Below are positions 8,812-17,914 of a DNA stretch of 64,000 bases, piece after piece (within the stretch, counting starts at the first letter, position 1; each line of letters opens with the position of its first letter). The position numbers and the translations under genes were made by a program. This stretch comes from DASQUK01 sp963756425. GTDB lineage: Bacteria > Actinomycetota > Acidimicrobiia > Acidimicrobiales > VFJN01. Where the stretch lies: NCBI GenBank assembly GCA_963756425.1, contig CAVWNW010000004.1, positions 1 to 64,000 on the forward strand, in the 5' to 3' direction. Under the pieces are notes generated by a model. It saw nothing but the letters and a program-made list of their open reading frames with translations. It ran no database searches and was not told the DNA's origin.

Positions 8812-9483
8812 TCAGGTCGGCTGCGGAGCCGCAGCGCGCGCGTTCAACCCGAACACCGAGCGGTGCACGAGCTCGGTGAGGCCGTCGACAAGCTCGTCGA
8901 ACGTGATGACGAGTTGCCCCCGGTGCTTCGACCTCGTGGCGCGGTCGACCAGGTTGTAGATGCACAGCGCTGCCAGGTAGGGGTCGATGTCGACGGCGCC
9001 CGCGGCGCTGATCCGATCCGCCAGCGCCGTCGTCCACCGTCGCTGGGCCCGCAGGCCCTGCGTGGTGATGCGGGGGTCGGCATCCTCGATGATCGCGTCG
9101 AGCAGCGCGGCGTGGATCGCCGAGTGCTCCAGGAAGAAGCCGCACACCTCCGCGAGCCAGGCACGCAGCGCCGCGAACCCGGTCGGGCCGGGCTCGAAAT
9201 CCGGGATCCTGGCGAGCAGGTCGTCCATGGCGGCGACGATGTCCTCCTGCATGGCGAGCAGCAGGTCGTCCTTGCCGTCGAAGTACACGTAGAAGGTGCC
9301 GTGCGACGTGCGGGCCCGCGTGGCGACCCGCGCCACCCGGGCGCCGTGGTAGCTGTGCGCGGAGAACTCCTCCACGGCGGCGGCGAGCAGCCGGGTCACG
9401 GTGCGGCGGCCACGCGCCCGGCTCGTGCGCGCGTCGAGCACGTGGTGCCAGCGCTCGGTCGAACCCCCCTCGCCGTGCGACAC
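8812..9483 (-). CDS. TetR family transcriptional regulator
   Basis: A 223-aa TetR regulator. The HTH spans about residues 27-75 (LLAAAVEEFSAHSYHGARVA, then TSHGTFYVYFDGKDDLLLAM). The helical C-terminal domain is typical of regulators of acyl-CoA or lipid genes. I chose the GTG at 9483 because TAACTT lies seven bases upstream in -10 position, suggesting a leaderless mRNA; a GTG at 9441 is an alternative. The start lies inside a GACACaaGTGTC palindrome, the likely autorepression site. The next gene upstream on the same strand is the enoyl-CoA hydratase, which it may control. Confidence 0.83.
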   Translation of the reverse strand: MSHGEGGSTERWHHVLDARTSRARGRRTVTRLLAAAVEEFSAHSYHGARVARVATRARTSHGTFYVYFDGKDDLLLAMQEDIVAAMDDLLARIPDFEPGPTGFAALRAWLAEVCGFFLEHSAIHAALLDAIIEDADPRITTQGLRAQRRWTTALADRISAAGAVDIDPYLAALCIYNLVDRATRSKHRGQLVITFDELVDGLTELVHRSVFGLNARAAAPQPT

Positions 9484-9490
9484 AAGTGTC
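9479..9490. promoter_or_regulatory. Palindromic operator over the TetR start codon
   Basis: GACAC-AA-GTGTC is a 5+5 inverted repeat with a two-base centre covering the GTG start of the TetR gene. A -10-like TAACTT lies just upstream on the minus strand (9496-9491). Binding here would block transcription initiation, so autorepression is likely. A very similar ACAC-NN-GTGT site lies at 28154-28163, upstream of the aldehyde dehydrogenase operon. Confidence 0.5.
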
Positions 9491-9518
9491 AAGTTAGCCG
9501 CGGGGCGGCTGCGCCCTT

Positions 9519-10343
9519 CTATGACCCGCGGAAGTTGGGCTTGCGCTTGGCGACGAATGCGGCCGCGGCCTCGCGGTGGTCGTCGCTGACGAACGTGGCG
9601 CCCTCGAGCAGCAACCCGGTCTCCATGAGCAGGCTCATGCGATCGCGCACGATGCGGTTCAGCGTCGCCTTGGTGCCCTGGACCGCCAGCGGTGGTCCGT
9701 CGGCCAGGCGCTGGGCGAGGGCGTTCGCCTCGTCCAGAAGCCGGTCGGCGGGCACGGCCTTCAGGACCATGCCGAGGCGAGCGGCCTCGGCGCCGCTGAT
9801 CGGATCGCCGGTGAGCAGGTACCACTTGGCGGCCCCGAACGGCATGATCAGCGGCCACATCACCGCACCGCCGTCGCCAGCCACGAGGGCCACGCTGACA
9901 TGAGTGTCTGCGAAGTGCGCGTCCTCGGCGGCCACCACGACGTCGCAGAACAGGGCGATCGTGGCCCCGAGGCCCATGGCGTAGCCGTGCACGGCGGCGA
10001 CGATGGGTTGGGGCACCCCCAGGATGGCCTCCAGCAGCGCGGTGGCGTTGAGCGTGTGCAGCACCGTGTGGGCGGGACGCGCGGGCTTGGCGCCCGAGGC
10101 GCGCTCGTCGAAGCCCTTGACGTCGCCCCCCACGCAGAAGGCCCTCCCCTCGCCGCGCAGGAGGACGGCGCCCACGGAGTCGTCCCGACCGGCGCGACCG
10201 AGGATCTCGACGAGCTCCTCGTGGAACCCGCCGCCAACGGCGTTCAGTCGATCGGGGCGATTGAACGACACCGTCAGCAGGCGTCCGTCCTGACGCGCCA
10301 GCATCGTCGTGTACCCGCCCCAGTCCTTCCCCGGAGTGGTCAT
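9519..10343 (-). CDS. Enoyl-CoA hydratase/isomerase family protein
   Basis: A 274-aa crotonase-fold protein. The first oxyanion-hole segment is VLLRGEGRAFCVGGDVKGFD (about residues 58-77). The second is VAAVHGYAMGLGATIALFCD (about 114-133), followed by DAHFADTHVSVALV. Length is normal for the family. It probably hydrates or isomerises an enoyl-CoA in beta-oxidation-like catabolism. It lies ten bases after the amidohydrolase stop on the same strand, so the two are probably co-transcribed, with the TetR gene downstream. Confidence 0.85.
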   Translation of the reverse strand: MTTPGKDWGGYTTMLARQDGRLLTVSFNRPDRLNAVGGGFHEELVEILGRAGRDDSVGAVLLRGEGRAFCVGGDVKGFDERASGAKPARPAHTVLHTLNATALLEAILGVPQPIVAAVHGYAMGLGATIALFCDVVVAAEDAHFADTHVSVALVAGDGGAVMWPLIMPFGAAKWYLLTGDPISGAEAARLGMVLKAVPADRLLDEANALAQRLADGPPLAVQGTKATLNRIVRDRMSLLMETGLLLEGATFVSDDHREAAAAFVAKRKPNFRGS

Positions 10344-10352
10344 GAACGCCGG

Positions 10353-11555
10353 CTATCCGGTGATGCCGAACCGCTCGAGGCCGAAGGCGCGGATGGCGTT
10401 GCCGCGCAGCAACATGTAGGTCTCGTCGTCGTCCAGCCCGGCCTTGCGGCAGATCTCCTCCGCGACTGCCTCCGAGTGGGGGAACGTGCTGTCGGCATGC
10501 GGATAGTCGGTCTCGAAGCAGATCGTGTCCATGCCGATGCGGTCGCGGTTGGCCAGGCCCGTCTCGTCGTCGAAGATGCACCCGTAGACCCGGCCGCGGA
10601 TGTAGCTCGTCGGTGGTTCCGGGAGATTGGTGCCGAACGAGTTGTCCGACCGCTCCTCCCACAGCTTGTCCATCCGTTCGAGGAGGTAGGGCATCCAGCC
10701 GACCTGGCCCTCGGAGTACGCGACGATGAGCTCGGGGAACCGCGCCAGCGTGCCCGAGAAGACGAAGTCGAGCAGCGAGCCCATCGCGTTCTGGAACGTG
10801 AGCGTCGAGCTGACGATGAACGGCGCGTCGGGGGTCGTGCCCGGCATCTTCGAGGACGACCCGATGTGCATGCACAGCACGGTCTCGGTCTCCACGCACG
10901 CGGCGAACAGGGGGTCCCACTCACCAGAGTGGATCGAGGGAAGGCCCAAGGGATGCGGGTTCTCCGAGAACGTGATCGCGTGGCATCCCTTGTCGGCGCA
11001 GCGGCGCACCTCGTCGGCCGCCAGCTGCGGGTCCCACAGCGGCACCATGGCGAGCGGGATGAGCCTGCCGCCGCCGTCACCGGCGCACCACTCGTCGATC
11101 ATCCAGTCGTTGTACGCCCGGACGCACAGCAGCGCGAGCTCCTTGTCGTCCCGCTCGGCGAACGTCTGCCCGCAGAAGCGGGGGAGCGTGTTGGGGAAAC
11201 AGATGGACGCGTCCATGTGGTTCGCGTCCATGTCCGCGAGCCGTTCCTTCTGCTGCCAGCAGCCGGGCCGGATCTGATCGAAGGTGACGGCCCCGAAACC
11301 CAACTCGTCGAACCCCGCGGCCGCCGACAGCTTCATCAGCGGCGAGACCATCCCGTCGTAGTGCCACACGTCGGCCCAGTCGCCCTTGTCGTGAGCGGTC
11401 CACACGAGGCCGGTCTTGGCGACGTCGTACGAACCCCTCTCCCGCACGATGCGGGGGCCCCGTTCCTCGTACCTGGCGGGAAGCCGGTTCGACCAGAGAT
11501 CCGGTGGCTCGACCACGTGATCGTCGACCGAGATGATCCGGGGGATCTGCGTCAT
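10353..11555 (-). CDS. Amidohydrolase family protein (Amidohydro_2 type)
   Basis: A 400-aa TIM-barrel amidohydrolase of the metal-dependent hydrolase/decarboxylase group. It opens with SVDDHVVEPPDLW, carrying the first metal-ligand region, and later has VRAYNDWMIDEWC, CMHIGSSSKMPG and FETDYPHADSTFPHS (late metal/base segment). AGGGAGGG lies before the ATG at 11555, so the longer open frame to 11645 is not needed. It is a clear paralogue of the gene at 61159 (shared LLCVRAYNDWMIDEWC and VPLWDPQLA). Such proteins are common in actinobacterial aromatic and terpenoid catabolic clusters as hydrolases or decarboxylases; the substrate is unknown. Confidence 0.85.
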   Translation of the reverse strand: MTQIPRIISVDDHVVEPPDLWSNRLPARYEERGPRIVRERGSYDVAKTGLVWTAHDKGDWADVWHYDGMVSPLMKLSAAAGFDELGFGAVTFDQIRPGCWQQKERLADMDANHMDASICFPNTLPRFCGQTFAERDDKELALLCVRAYNDWMIDEWCAGDGGGRLIPLAMVPLWDPQLAADEVRRCADKGCHAITFSENPHPLGLPSIHSGEWDPLFAACVETETVLCMHIGSSSKMPGTTPDAPFIVSSTLTFQNAMGSLLDFVFSGTLARFPELIVAYSEGQVGWMPYLLERMDKLWEERSDNSFGTNLPEPPTSYIRGRVYGCIFDDETGLANRDRIGMDTICFETDYPHADSTFPHSEAVAEEICRKAGLDDDETYMLLRGNAIRAFGLERFGITG

Positions 11556-11651
11556 GCGGTGCCCTCCCTCACGCGGCTTCTCCGCTATTTCAGCTCGGAT
11601 TCCCCGGAAGCCGGAACTCTTGGCCACCCTATCTGTATGTGACAACAGCGT

Positions 11652-14600
11652 CTAACGAGCGGGCATCATCCCCCGGGAGGCGGCGAGCGCTGCGAGCTCG
11701 GTGCGGTTGGTGACGCCGAGCTTGGCGTAGATGTGCGACAGGTGGGTCTTGACGGTGTCGCGGCTCATGAACAGGCGGCCGGCGATCTGGGGGTTGGTGA
11801 GGCCCTCGACGGCGAGGCCGACGACCTGGACCTCGGTCGGGGTGAGGCTCGCCCAGCCGGTGGATGGCCGACGGCGGGCACCCCGGGCGCGGCTGACGTA
11901 GGCGACAGCGTCGTCCAGCGACAGGGCCGCCCCCTCGGCCCGGGCGGCGTCGAAGCGCTCGGCGCCGAGTGACGCCCGCAGTGCGGCGACGGCGGCCTCG
12001 TGTTCGGCGCGGTCGACGGGCGGCCGCGGCCGGCCCATGACCTCCCGCGCCGCGTCGCTGGCCGCGTCGAGGCGGGTCGCCTCGGCGTCGCTGCCGGCGC
12101 GGGCGGCGTGCCCGGACAGCGCGTCGAGGCTGTCGACGTAGAAGGTGCGGAGCCCATGCTCCACGCGGACGGCGAGCGCCTCGTGATGAAGGCTCTCGGC
12201 CCGGTCGGGATCGTCCGCCGCCGTCAGCACGGCCGATTCGTCCAGCGCGTCGGCCACGATGCGCGGGAGGCCGAGACGGCGGCCCAGCTCGAGCGCCCGC
12301 TCGAGGTGCGCCTGCGCGGCGTCGAGGTCGCCGAGGCGGCGAACCGCGGCGGCCAGCCCGGGAAGCGCCCGGGCGACGATCATGTTGTCCACGAACGGTT
12401 CCGCGTAGCGGGTGGCCTGCTCCAGCCACGCGCTGGCGACGTCGAGGTCGCCGTTCCACAGGTGGAGCTGCCCCAGCGACACCGCCATCGTCGGGAGATG
12501 GACGGCGTGCGTTGCGTCCTCGACTGAGCGGACTACTCGGTCCATCAGTCGCAGTCCGCCCTGGACGTCGCCCGCGAGCCCCTTGACCCACGCCAGGTTG
12601 CTGAGGGTTGTGCCGACGGCGAAGTAGTCGCCCAGTGGTTCGGCCAGCCGCGCCGCCTCTGCCGCCAGCCGTTCCGACAACCCCACATCGCCGGTGCGCT
12701 GTGCGGCCTCGAGCTGACCGGCGAGGGCGAAGGCGGCGAGGATCCGGTCCCCCCGGCGGCGGCACCGTCGCACCGCGTCCTCGAGGATCGGCCTCGCGTC
12801 CCGGTGGCGGTCGCAGTTGGTCAGTGCGATCCCTTCGAGGACCATCGTGAGGTCGGTGCCCCACGCGTCGCCGGCGGCCTCGGTGTGCCGGCGCGCCTCG
12901 AGGCACAGCTCCCTCGCCTTGTCGAAGTCGAGGTACACGTTGATGTACGCGTGGAGGGCAAGGCACCGGCCCGAGTTGCGGTCATCGCCGTTGGCCACGG
13001 CGATGTCCAGGCCGCGCTCGGCGGCGTCGACCGTGAGCCCGAACTCGCCTCCGGTGGCGCCGAGCAGGGCCGCGCCGACCAGGAGCCTGGCCTGGAGCGT
13101 CGAGCGATCCGCGGGGGCGAGCGCGATCGTCCGCTTCAGGTTCTGGATGCCTTCATGGGCGTGGCCGTGGAGGAGCCAGAGCCGGGCCAGCGCAGCCGCA
13201 AGCCTGCGGCCCCGTTCGGTGTCGGGTGCCGAGAGCCCCCACTCGAGCGCCGACCGGAAGTTGTCGTGCTCGGTCTCGAGCGTGGTCAACCAGGCATCCT
13301 GGCCGGTGCCCTCCAGCTCGGGCTCCGCGACCTCGGCCAGGGCCAGGAAGTGGTCCAGGTGCCGATCCCGCGTGGCGGCGGCCTCGCCCCCATCCCGCAG
13401 CCGGTCGTCTGCGTACTGGCGGATCGTGTCGAGTAGCCGGTAGCGGGCCTGCGCTTCACCCTGGTCGACCAGCACGAGCGACTTGTCGACGAGGCGTCCC
13501 AGTGCGACGAGCATGTCGCCGTCGGCGCCCGGCCCGAGGCAGACGGCCCGGGCCGCGTCGACCGTGAACCCGCCGGTGAACACGGCCAGTTGATGCAGCA
13601 CCGCCCGGTCCGGCGCGTCGAGCAGGTCGTGACTCCACTCGACCGAGGCGGCGAGTGTCTGCTGCCGGGCGGTGACGCCTCGGGCACCGCCGGCGAGGAG
13701 CCGGAACCGGTCGTCGAGGCCGGCGGCGATCTCGGCGGGTGACAGCGAGCGGAGCCAGGCGGCAGCGAGCTCGACGGCGAGGGGGATGCCGTCGAGTCGC
13801 CGGCACACGGTGCGAACGGCCGACTCGTTGTCGTCGTCGATGGCGAACGCGGGACTCACGTGCCCGCCCCGGTCGGCGAACAGGGCGATGGCCTCGTCCT
13901 CCACCATGGACGGCACCCGCCACACGGTCTCGCCGGCCACGCCGAGTGGCTCTCGGGTGGTGGCCAGGACCGATACCTCGGGGCACGAGCGCAGCAGCGC
14001 GTCTGCCAGCTCCGCGCTGGCATCGAGAAGGTGCTCGCAGTTGTCGAGGCAGACCAGCAGCCGGCTATTTCGCAGGTGGAGCGTCAGCGCGCGCACAGGC
14101 CCCCCCACCGGCTCGACCATGACCCGGGTGGCGGCGGCCGCGAGCTCCGCCACCAGCGCGGGATCGGTGACGGGGCCGAGGTCGACCCACCAGACGCCGT
14201 CGGGCCATCGATCCGCCAGCCGCGCCGCCGCCTGCACCGCGAGCCGGGTCTTGCCGCAGCCGCCCGAGCCCGTGAGGGTCACCATCCGCTCCGTCCCGAG
14301 CAGCCGTTCGACGGCCGCCAGCTCCTGGCTGCGCCCGACGAAGCTGGTGAGCTGGGGCGGCAGGTTGTTGGCCAGCACGTCGAGGGAGGGGAGCGGCGGG
14401 AAGTCGTCGGGCAGATCAGGGTGCCGTAGCTCGAACACTCGCTCGGGTGACGACAGGTCGCGCAGCCGGTGGCTGCCCAGGTCCCGAAGCCAGCCCCCGC
14501 TCGGAAGCGCGTCGCCGACGATCGAGGCCGTGACCGCGGTCAGCAGCGTCTGGCCGGGATGGGCGACGTCGCGGAGCCGGGCGCCCCGCTGCAGCGGCGG

Positions 14601-14897
14601 TCGTGCATAGCTGCCGCCTTCGGCCGGGCGAGCTTCCCCCGTGTGGATCCCGATCCGCCCCCGCAGGCCCGGTTCGCCGTCGCCGCCCGCGGTGAATGCC
14701 CGTTGGAGGTCCAGTCCCGCGCCGACGGCGTCGGCGGCCGACCCGAACACCGCGGCGGTGCCTCCGTTGGTCCCGTGCGGGAGCCGGAGACCGCGATGGG
14801 CCGCAAGCAACGCCGGCGCCGCGGAGAGGTCCGCGTCCGTGAGCAGGAACGTGACCGTCCCGAGCGGGAGATCCGGACTCGGCCCACCACGTCCCAT
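11652..14897 (-). CDS. Cyclase-like/STAND ATPase/LuxR regulator
   Basis: A 1081-aa regulator with three parts. Residues about 10-165 resemble a class III nucleotide cyclase domain (GTVTFLLTD ... IGIHTGEARP ... LRDLGSHRLRDLSSPERVFEL), but the second metal-binding Asp region is shortened and reads NGGTAAVFGSA, so it is probably inactive. Next comes an NTPase with Walker A GSGGCGKT and LVCLDNCEHLLD, then a long TPR-like region. It ends in a LuxR HTH (LTPTEVQVVGLAVEGLTNPQ, then SRDTVKTHLSHIYAKLGVTN). The start may be 14897 or 14933. The order is the reverse of the regulator at 3675, which has its HTH first. Target genes are unknown. Confidence 0.85.
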   Translation of the reverse strand: MGRGGPSPDLPLGTVTFLLTDADLSAAPALLAAHRGLRLPHGTNGGTAAVFGSAADAVGAGLDLQRAFTAGGDGEPGLRGRIGIHTGEARPAEGGSYARPPLQRGARLRDVAHPGQTLLTAVTASIVGDALPSGGWLRDLGSHRLRDLSSPERVFELRHPDLPDDFPPLPSLDVLANNLPPQLTSFVGRSQELAAVERLLGTERMVTLTGSGGCGKTRLAVQAAARLADRWPDGVWWVDLGPVTDPALVAELAAAATRVMVEPVGGPVRALTLHLRNSRLLVCLDNCEHLLDASAELADALLRSCPEVSVLATTREPLGVAGETVWRVPSMVEDEAIALFADRGGHVSPAFAIDDDNESAVRTVCRRLDGIPLAVELAAAWLRSLSPAEIAAGLDDRFRLLAGGARGVTARQQTLAASVEWSHDLLDAPDRAVLHQLAVFTGGFTVDAARAVCLGPGADGDMLVALGRLVDKSLVLVDQGEAQARYRLLDTIRQYADDRLRDGGEAAATRDRHLDHFLALAEVAEPELEGTGQDAWLTTLETEHDNFRSALEWGLSAPDTERGRRLAAALARLWLLHGHAHEGIQNLKRTIALAPADRSTLQARLLVGAALLGATGGEFGLTVDAAERGLDIAVANGDDRNSGRCLALHAYINVYLDFDKARELCLEARRHTEAAGDAWGTDLTMVLEGIALTNCDRHRDARPILEDAVRRCRRRGDRILAAFALAGQLEAAQRTGDVGLSERLAAEAARLAEPLGDYFAVGTTLSNLAWVKGLAGDVQGGLRLMDRVVRSVEDATHAVHLPTMAVSLGQLHLWNGDLDVASAWLEQATRYAEPFVDNMIVARALPGLAAAVRRLGDLDAAQAHLERALELGRRLGLPRIVADALDESAVLTAADDPDRAESLHHEALAVRVEHGLRTFYVDSLDALSGHAARAGSDAEATRLDAASDAAREVMGRPRPPVDRAEHEAAVAALRASLGAERFDAARAEGAALSLDDAVAYVSRARGARRRPSTGWASLTPTEVQVVGLAVEGLTNPQIAGRLFMSRDTVKTHLSHIYAKLGVTNRTELAALAASRGMMPAR

Positions 14898-14975
14898 GGG
14901 GGAATCATCGGCGCGTCCGCATGTGCGCAACATCGTCCACGTGGGCGAAGTTGCGGGCCTGCGCGGGCCTCCTGC

Positions 14976-15716
14976 TCAGGAGGTTGCGGGCCGCTCGTAC
15001 ACCGAGACGTGCCGCTCGCTGTCGTCGTCGAACGGCTCGCGGCTCCAGCCTCCCCAGCGGTGCCGCAGGCGAAGGCCGGCCAGGCGGGCCATGAGGTCGA
15101 GCTCCGACGGCCAGGCGTAGCGAAGGGCCACAGGCACGAGGCGCACGCCGGCGCCACTGATCACGACGTGCTGGGCGTCGACCCGCTGCTCGACCGGCCG
15201 GTGCCGCGACACGTCCAGCCGCACGCGATCGACGTCCAGGTTCATCACGTGCACCCGTTGGCCCCGGTCGAAGCGAGCCACGTCGGGGACGAAGCCCTCG
15301 AGCGCGAAGCAGCCACCCGGTTCCAGCCGTCTGGCGACGTTGGCAAAGCATCGCACCTGGTCGTCCTGGGTGAGCAGCGCGAAGAACGTATTGAAGACGA
15401 TGAAGATCAGCGAGAACGAGCGGTCGACGGGCACGTCGGCCAGGTGGCCGAACGTCACCCCGAGGCCGCCACCGCCGGGCTTGGTGCGCATGTGCTCGAC
15501 CATCGCCGGGGACGCATCGACCCCGTGGACCTCGAGTCCCCGCGCCGCCAACGGGATGGCGACCCGGCCGGTGCCGATGCCGAGCTCGAGCACCGGGCCG
15601 TCGCCCGCCAGCGAAGCGAGCACGTCCACCGTCGCCGCCGGGTCCATGTGGGCGTGCCACTCGTCGTAGACGTCGGCGATCTGCTCGCCGTAGGTCTCGG
15701 GCCCGTAGCGGTCCAT
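14976..15716 (-). CDS. Class I SAM-dependent methyltransferase
   Basis: A 246-aa methyltransferase. The SAM-binding motif I is VLELGIGTGRVAIPLA (about residues 42-57), followed by GVDASPAMVEHM as the acidic motif and LEPGGCFALE as a late strand. It begins MDRYGPETYGEQIADVYDEW, which resembles methyltransferases acting on small molecules. The open frame continues upstream, but a run of G before the ATG at 15716 is a good ribosome site. It is a paralogue of the methyltransferase at 53921-54691: both end with WPSELDLMARLAG and HVSV near the C-terminus. Confidence 0.83.
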   Translation of the reverse strand: MDRYGPETYGEQIADVYDEWHAHMDPAATVDVLASLAGDGPVLELGIGTGRVAIPLAARGLEVHGVDASPAMVEHMRTKPGGGGLGVTFGHLADVPVDRSFSLIFIVFNTFFALLTQDDQVRCFANVARRLEPGGCFALEGFVPDVARFDRGQRVHVMNLDVDRVRLDVSRHRPVEQRVDAQHVVISGAGVRLVPVALRYAWPSELDLMARLAGLRLRHRWGGWSREPFDDDSERHVSVYERPATS

Positions 15717-15760
15717 GCATCTGCCCCCCTGCGACGGTAGGCGAGCCTCGGCCGCGCCCG

Positions 15761-17152
15761 TCAACGGGTTTCGGTCGCCGCCTCTATCCGCCCGGAGCGC
15801 ACCGCCTCGAGCAGCTCGGCATGATCCCGCTCGTTCTGGTCGGCGTAGACGTTGGCGAACTGGGTGATCGCCCGGTCCAGCTTGGGACTCGTTCCCATGT
15901 AGCCGCTGATGGTGGCCGCGTCGGACGAGCGGGCGTGCGCCCGGGCGAGGCACATGCCGCAGAGCCCGGCATATTCGGCGAGTTCGAGCGGGCTCAGGGA
16001 CTCGACCTCATAGGCACCCTTGTTGTCCCACAGCTGGCGCCAGTAGTACTGGCCCCCCTCGAGGCCGGTCGCCCAACCCAGCAGCGTGTCGCTCGCCGAC
16101 TGGAGGATCCGCTGCCCGCAGACGACCCGTTCGCCCTGGTGGCCCTTGTGGGGCCGGGCGACAAACGGCTCGAAGACCGACGCCTCCGCCTCCTTCCCCT
16201 GCATGAGGAGGGGATGCCCATTGGCGCCCTCGAGCAGGGCGACGAAGCAGCGCGTGCCGACGCTGCCGGTGCCCACGACCTTGAGGGCGACGTCGACGAC
16301 CCGGTAGTGCTCCATGAGGATCCTGTAGTCCGGGCGCAGGGTCTCCAGGTAGCTCTCGCGCTGGTGGGCGATCGCCTCGTCGATCACCGCAACCTGGTCG
16401 GGGGGAAGGAACTCCCCCACGCGGACGATGAGCGGCGGGCGGTCCCTGAGCCTCGGCCGCCCGTCCACGATCTCGGTCAGCTTGGAATACGCGTGTATGT
16501 GGTCCCGGCTGTTCGCCCGGGTCGAGGCCTGCTTGGTCGCACGCCGGAGCGTGCGGTTGCGCGCCGCGTCGGCGGCCTCGATGCAGAGGTACCAGCCATC
16601 GAGCACGCTCATGGTGGCAAGCCGGCCCATCGTCTCCCGGTAGCGGCGCACGGCCTCCTCCGCCGCGGCCCCGCACTCGGCTGGAGGGTGTCCGGCCGAC
16701 CGGGCCGCGACCGCCACGCTCGCCGCCAGCCGCTTCAGGTCCCACTCCCAGGGACCGGCGATCGTCTCGTCGAAGTCGTTCAGGTCGAACATGAGCGTCC
16801 GCTCGGGCGACGCGTACAGGCCGAAGTTGAGGAGGTGGGCGTCGCCGCTGGTCTGGACGTCGATGCCCGTCACGGCCGTAGGGGCCAGGTCGGCGGCCAT
16901 GACCGCCGCCGCCCCTCGGTAGAAGGCGAACTGCGAGGCGGCCATGCGAGCCCAGCGGAGCGGGACGAGCCTCGGGATGCGGCTCCGGCTCTGCTCCTCC
17001 AGCAACTGGAGCGGGTCCCGTTCGGGGCGCGGCGACCACTCGGCGTGCGAGGCCCGCGGGGCTTTGGCGCGCATGGCCCGGCCCAGCGCTCGCCGCTCAT
17101 CCGACGAGACCGCAGCCTCCCACCAGGGTGCGTCCGGGGCCGAGGTACTCAC
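15761..17152 (-). CDS. DUF2252 domain protein
   Basis: A 463-aa protein of the DUF2252 family, related in fold to protein-kinase-like/aminoglycoside phosphotransferases. Landmarks are RMAASQFAFYRGAAAVMAAD, TSGDAHLLNFGLYASPER, FDLNDFDETIAGPWEWDLKR (the probable catalytic/metal Asp block) and the late ARAHARSSDA. Length matches the family. The biochemical role is unknown. The GTG at 17152 lies nine bases after a TACGTT that could be a -10 element. It is not tightly linked to its neighbours. Confidence 0.85.
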   Translation of the reverse strand: MSTSAPDAPWWEAAVSSDERRALGRAMRAKAPRASHAEWSPRPERDPLQLLEEQSRSRIPRLVPLRWARMAASQFAFYRGAAAVMAADLAPTAVTGIDVQTSGDAHLLNFGLYASPERTLMFDLNDFDETIAGPWEWDLKRLAASVAVAARSAGHPPAECGAAAEEAVRRYRETMGRLATMSVLDGWYLCIEAADAARNRTLRRATKQASTRANSRDHIHAYSKLTEIVDGRPRLRDRPPLIVRVGEFLPPDQVAVIDEAIAHQRESYLETLRPDYRILMEHYRVVDVALKVVGTGSVGTRCFVALLEGANGHPLLMQGKEAEASVFEPFVARPHKGHQGERVVCGQRILQSASDTLLGWATGLEGGQYYWRQLWDNKGAYEVESLSPLELAEYAGLCGMCLARAHARSSDAATISGYMGTSPKLDRAITQFANVYADQNERDHAELLEAVRSGRIEAATETR

Positions 17153-17226
17153 GCCCTGGTGAACGTACCAGCCGACCCCCTGCGACTACAGGGGGCGCGC
17201 AACGAAGCGCCCTGAGTGCCCGCGCG

Positions 17227-17385
17227 TCAGGTGCGGCGCGCGAACACACGTGCGAGGGCGCCGAACGGAACCACGAGCACCACGGCGATGGCGCAGTACA
17301 GCGCCACCGCAACCGCGGGCAAAGCGAGTCCGATGAGGATCGACAGCGCGTAGACGGCGACGACGGGCAGGATGCTGCGCCTCAC
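17227..17385 (-). pseudogene. Remnant of a TMEM175-like (DUF1211) membrane protein
   Basis: Reading the minus strand from a GTG at 17385 gives 52 residues (VRRSILPVVAVYALSILIG ... FGALARVFARRT). It has two hydrophobic helices split by LALPAVAVALY, resembling the last two helices of TMEM175-type potassium channels. The same frame stays open upstream to about 17430, where it meets the VOC gene stop. A complete protein would be about 200 aa, so only the C-terminal quarter is left. It could also be a small membrane protein in its own right. Assignment is by pattern only. Confidence 0.4.
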
Positions 17386-17435
17386 GTTGTCGAGCTCGTC
17401 GGATGGGAGCCGTCGGTGCTGACCGACGATGGCGG

Positions 17436-17798
17436 CTAGAGGTCGGGGCGGAGGTCGTGGTCGATCTGCATGAGCTCGACCGGCGCGCCGTTGACGCTGA
17501 TGAAGGCGACCGTCACGCCGACGCTTGGACTGTTGGGCTCGATGATCACCTGCTGCCCGGCAAGTGCCTCCTCCAGGTCGTCGACCTCGAACGCCACGTG
17601 GGGAACCGTCTGCACCAGGTCCGGGTAGGGGGCATCATCCCAGTAGCGCTGCCACTGGATCCCGAACGGGTTGTCCTGGTGGTCGCTGACGGTCATCTTC
17701 AATTGCGGCAGCGGGATCTCGCCCTCGAAGCGGCGCGTCGTCGGGATGCCGATGTGGTTGAACCTCATCGGCTTATCGCCGTCGGCGACGTCGGGCAT
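17436..17798 (-). CDS. VOC family (glyoxalase-like) protein
   Basis: A 120-aa vicinal-oxygen-chelate protein. It starts MPDVADGDKPMRFNHIGIPT and has two beta-alpha-beta units, with VPHVAFEVDDLEEALAG in the middle and VAFISVNGAPVELMQIDH at the end. His (FNHIG, VPHVA) and Glu (VELMQ) residues sit where metal ligands are expected. Substrate unknown. A downstream ATG at 17768 is an alternative start. It is divergent from the YciI-ECF42 pair across 177 bp. Confidence 0.78.
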   Translation of the reverse strand: MPDVADGDKPMRFNHIGIPTTRRFEGEIPLPQLKMTVSDHQDNPFGIQWQRYWDDAPYPDLVQTVPHVAFEVDDLEEALAGQQVIIEPNSPSVGVTVAFISVNGAPVELMQIDHDLRPDL

Positions 17799-17914
17799 CT
17801 CGCAAGTCTGTCGAGGATCGTCGGGATCCGCCGCTCCATTTCGGGTGCAGGAGTCCGGGGCGTAGGGCTGCGTTACCGCCGGTCGGCGGCGGATCGTGCT
17901 CCACTGGGTGCCCC

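Noticed and set aside
9576..11642. Long plus-strand open frame opposite the enoyl-CoA hydratase and amidohydrolase
   Set aside because: It is the mirror of two clear genes; at 70% GC such antisense frames are expected. Its translation is low in hydrophobic order and has no domain.
11626..11645. ACATACAG half-site like the TetR operator of 24 kb, upstream of the amidohydrolase
   Set aside because: Only one half is present; eight bases can occur by chance.
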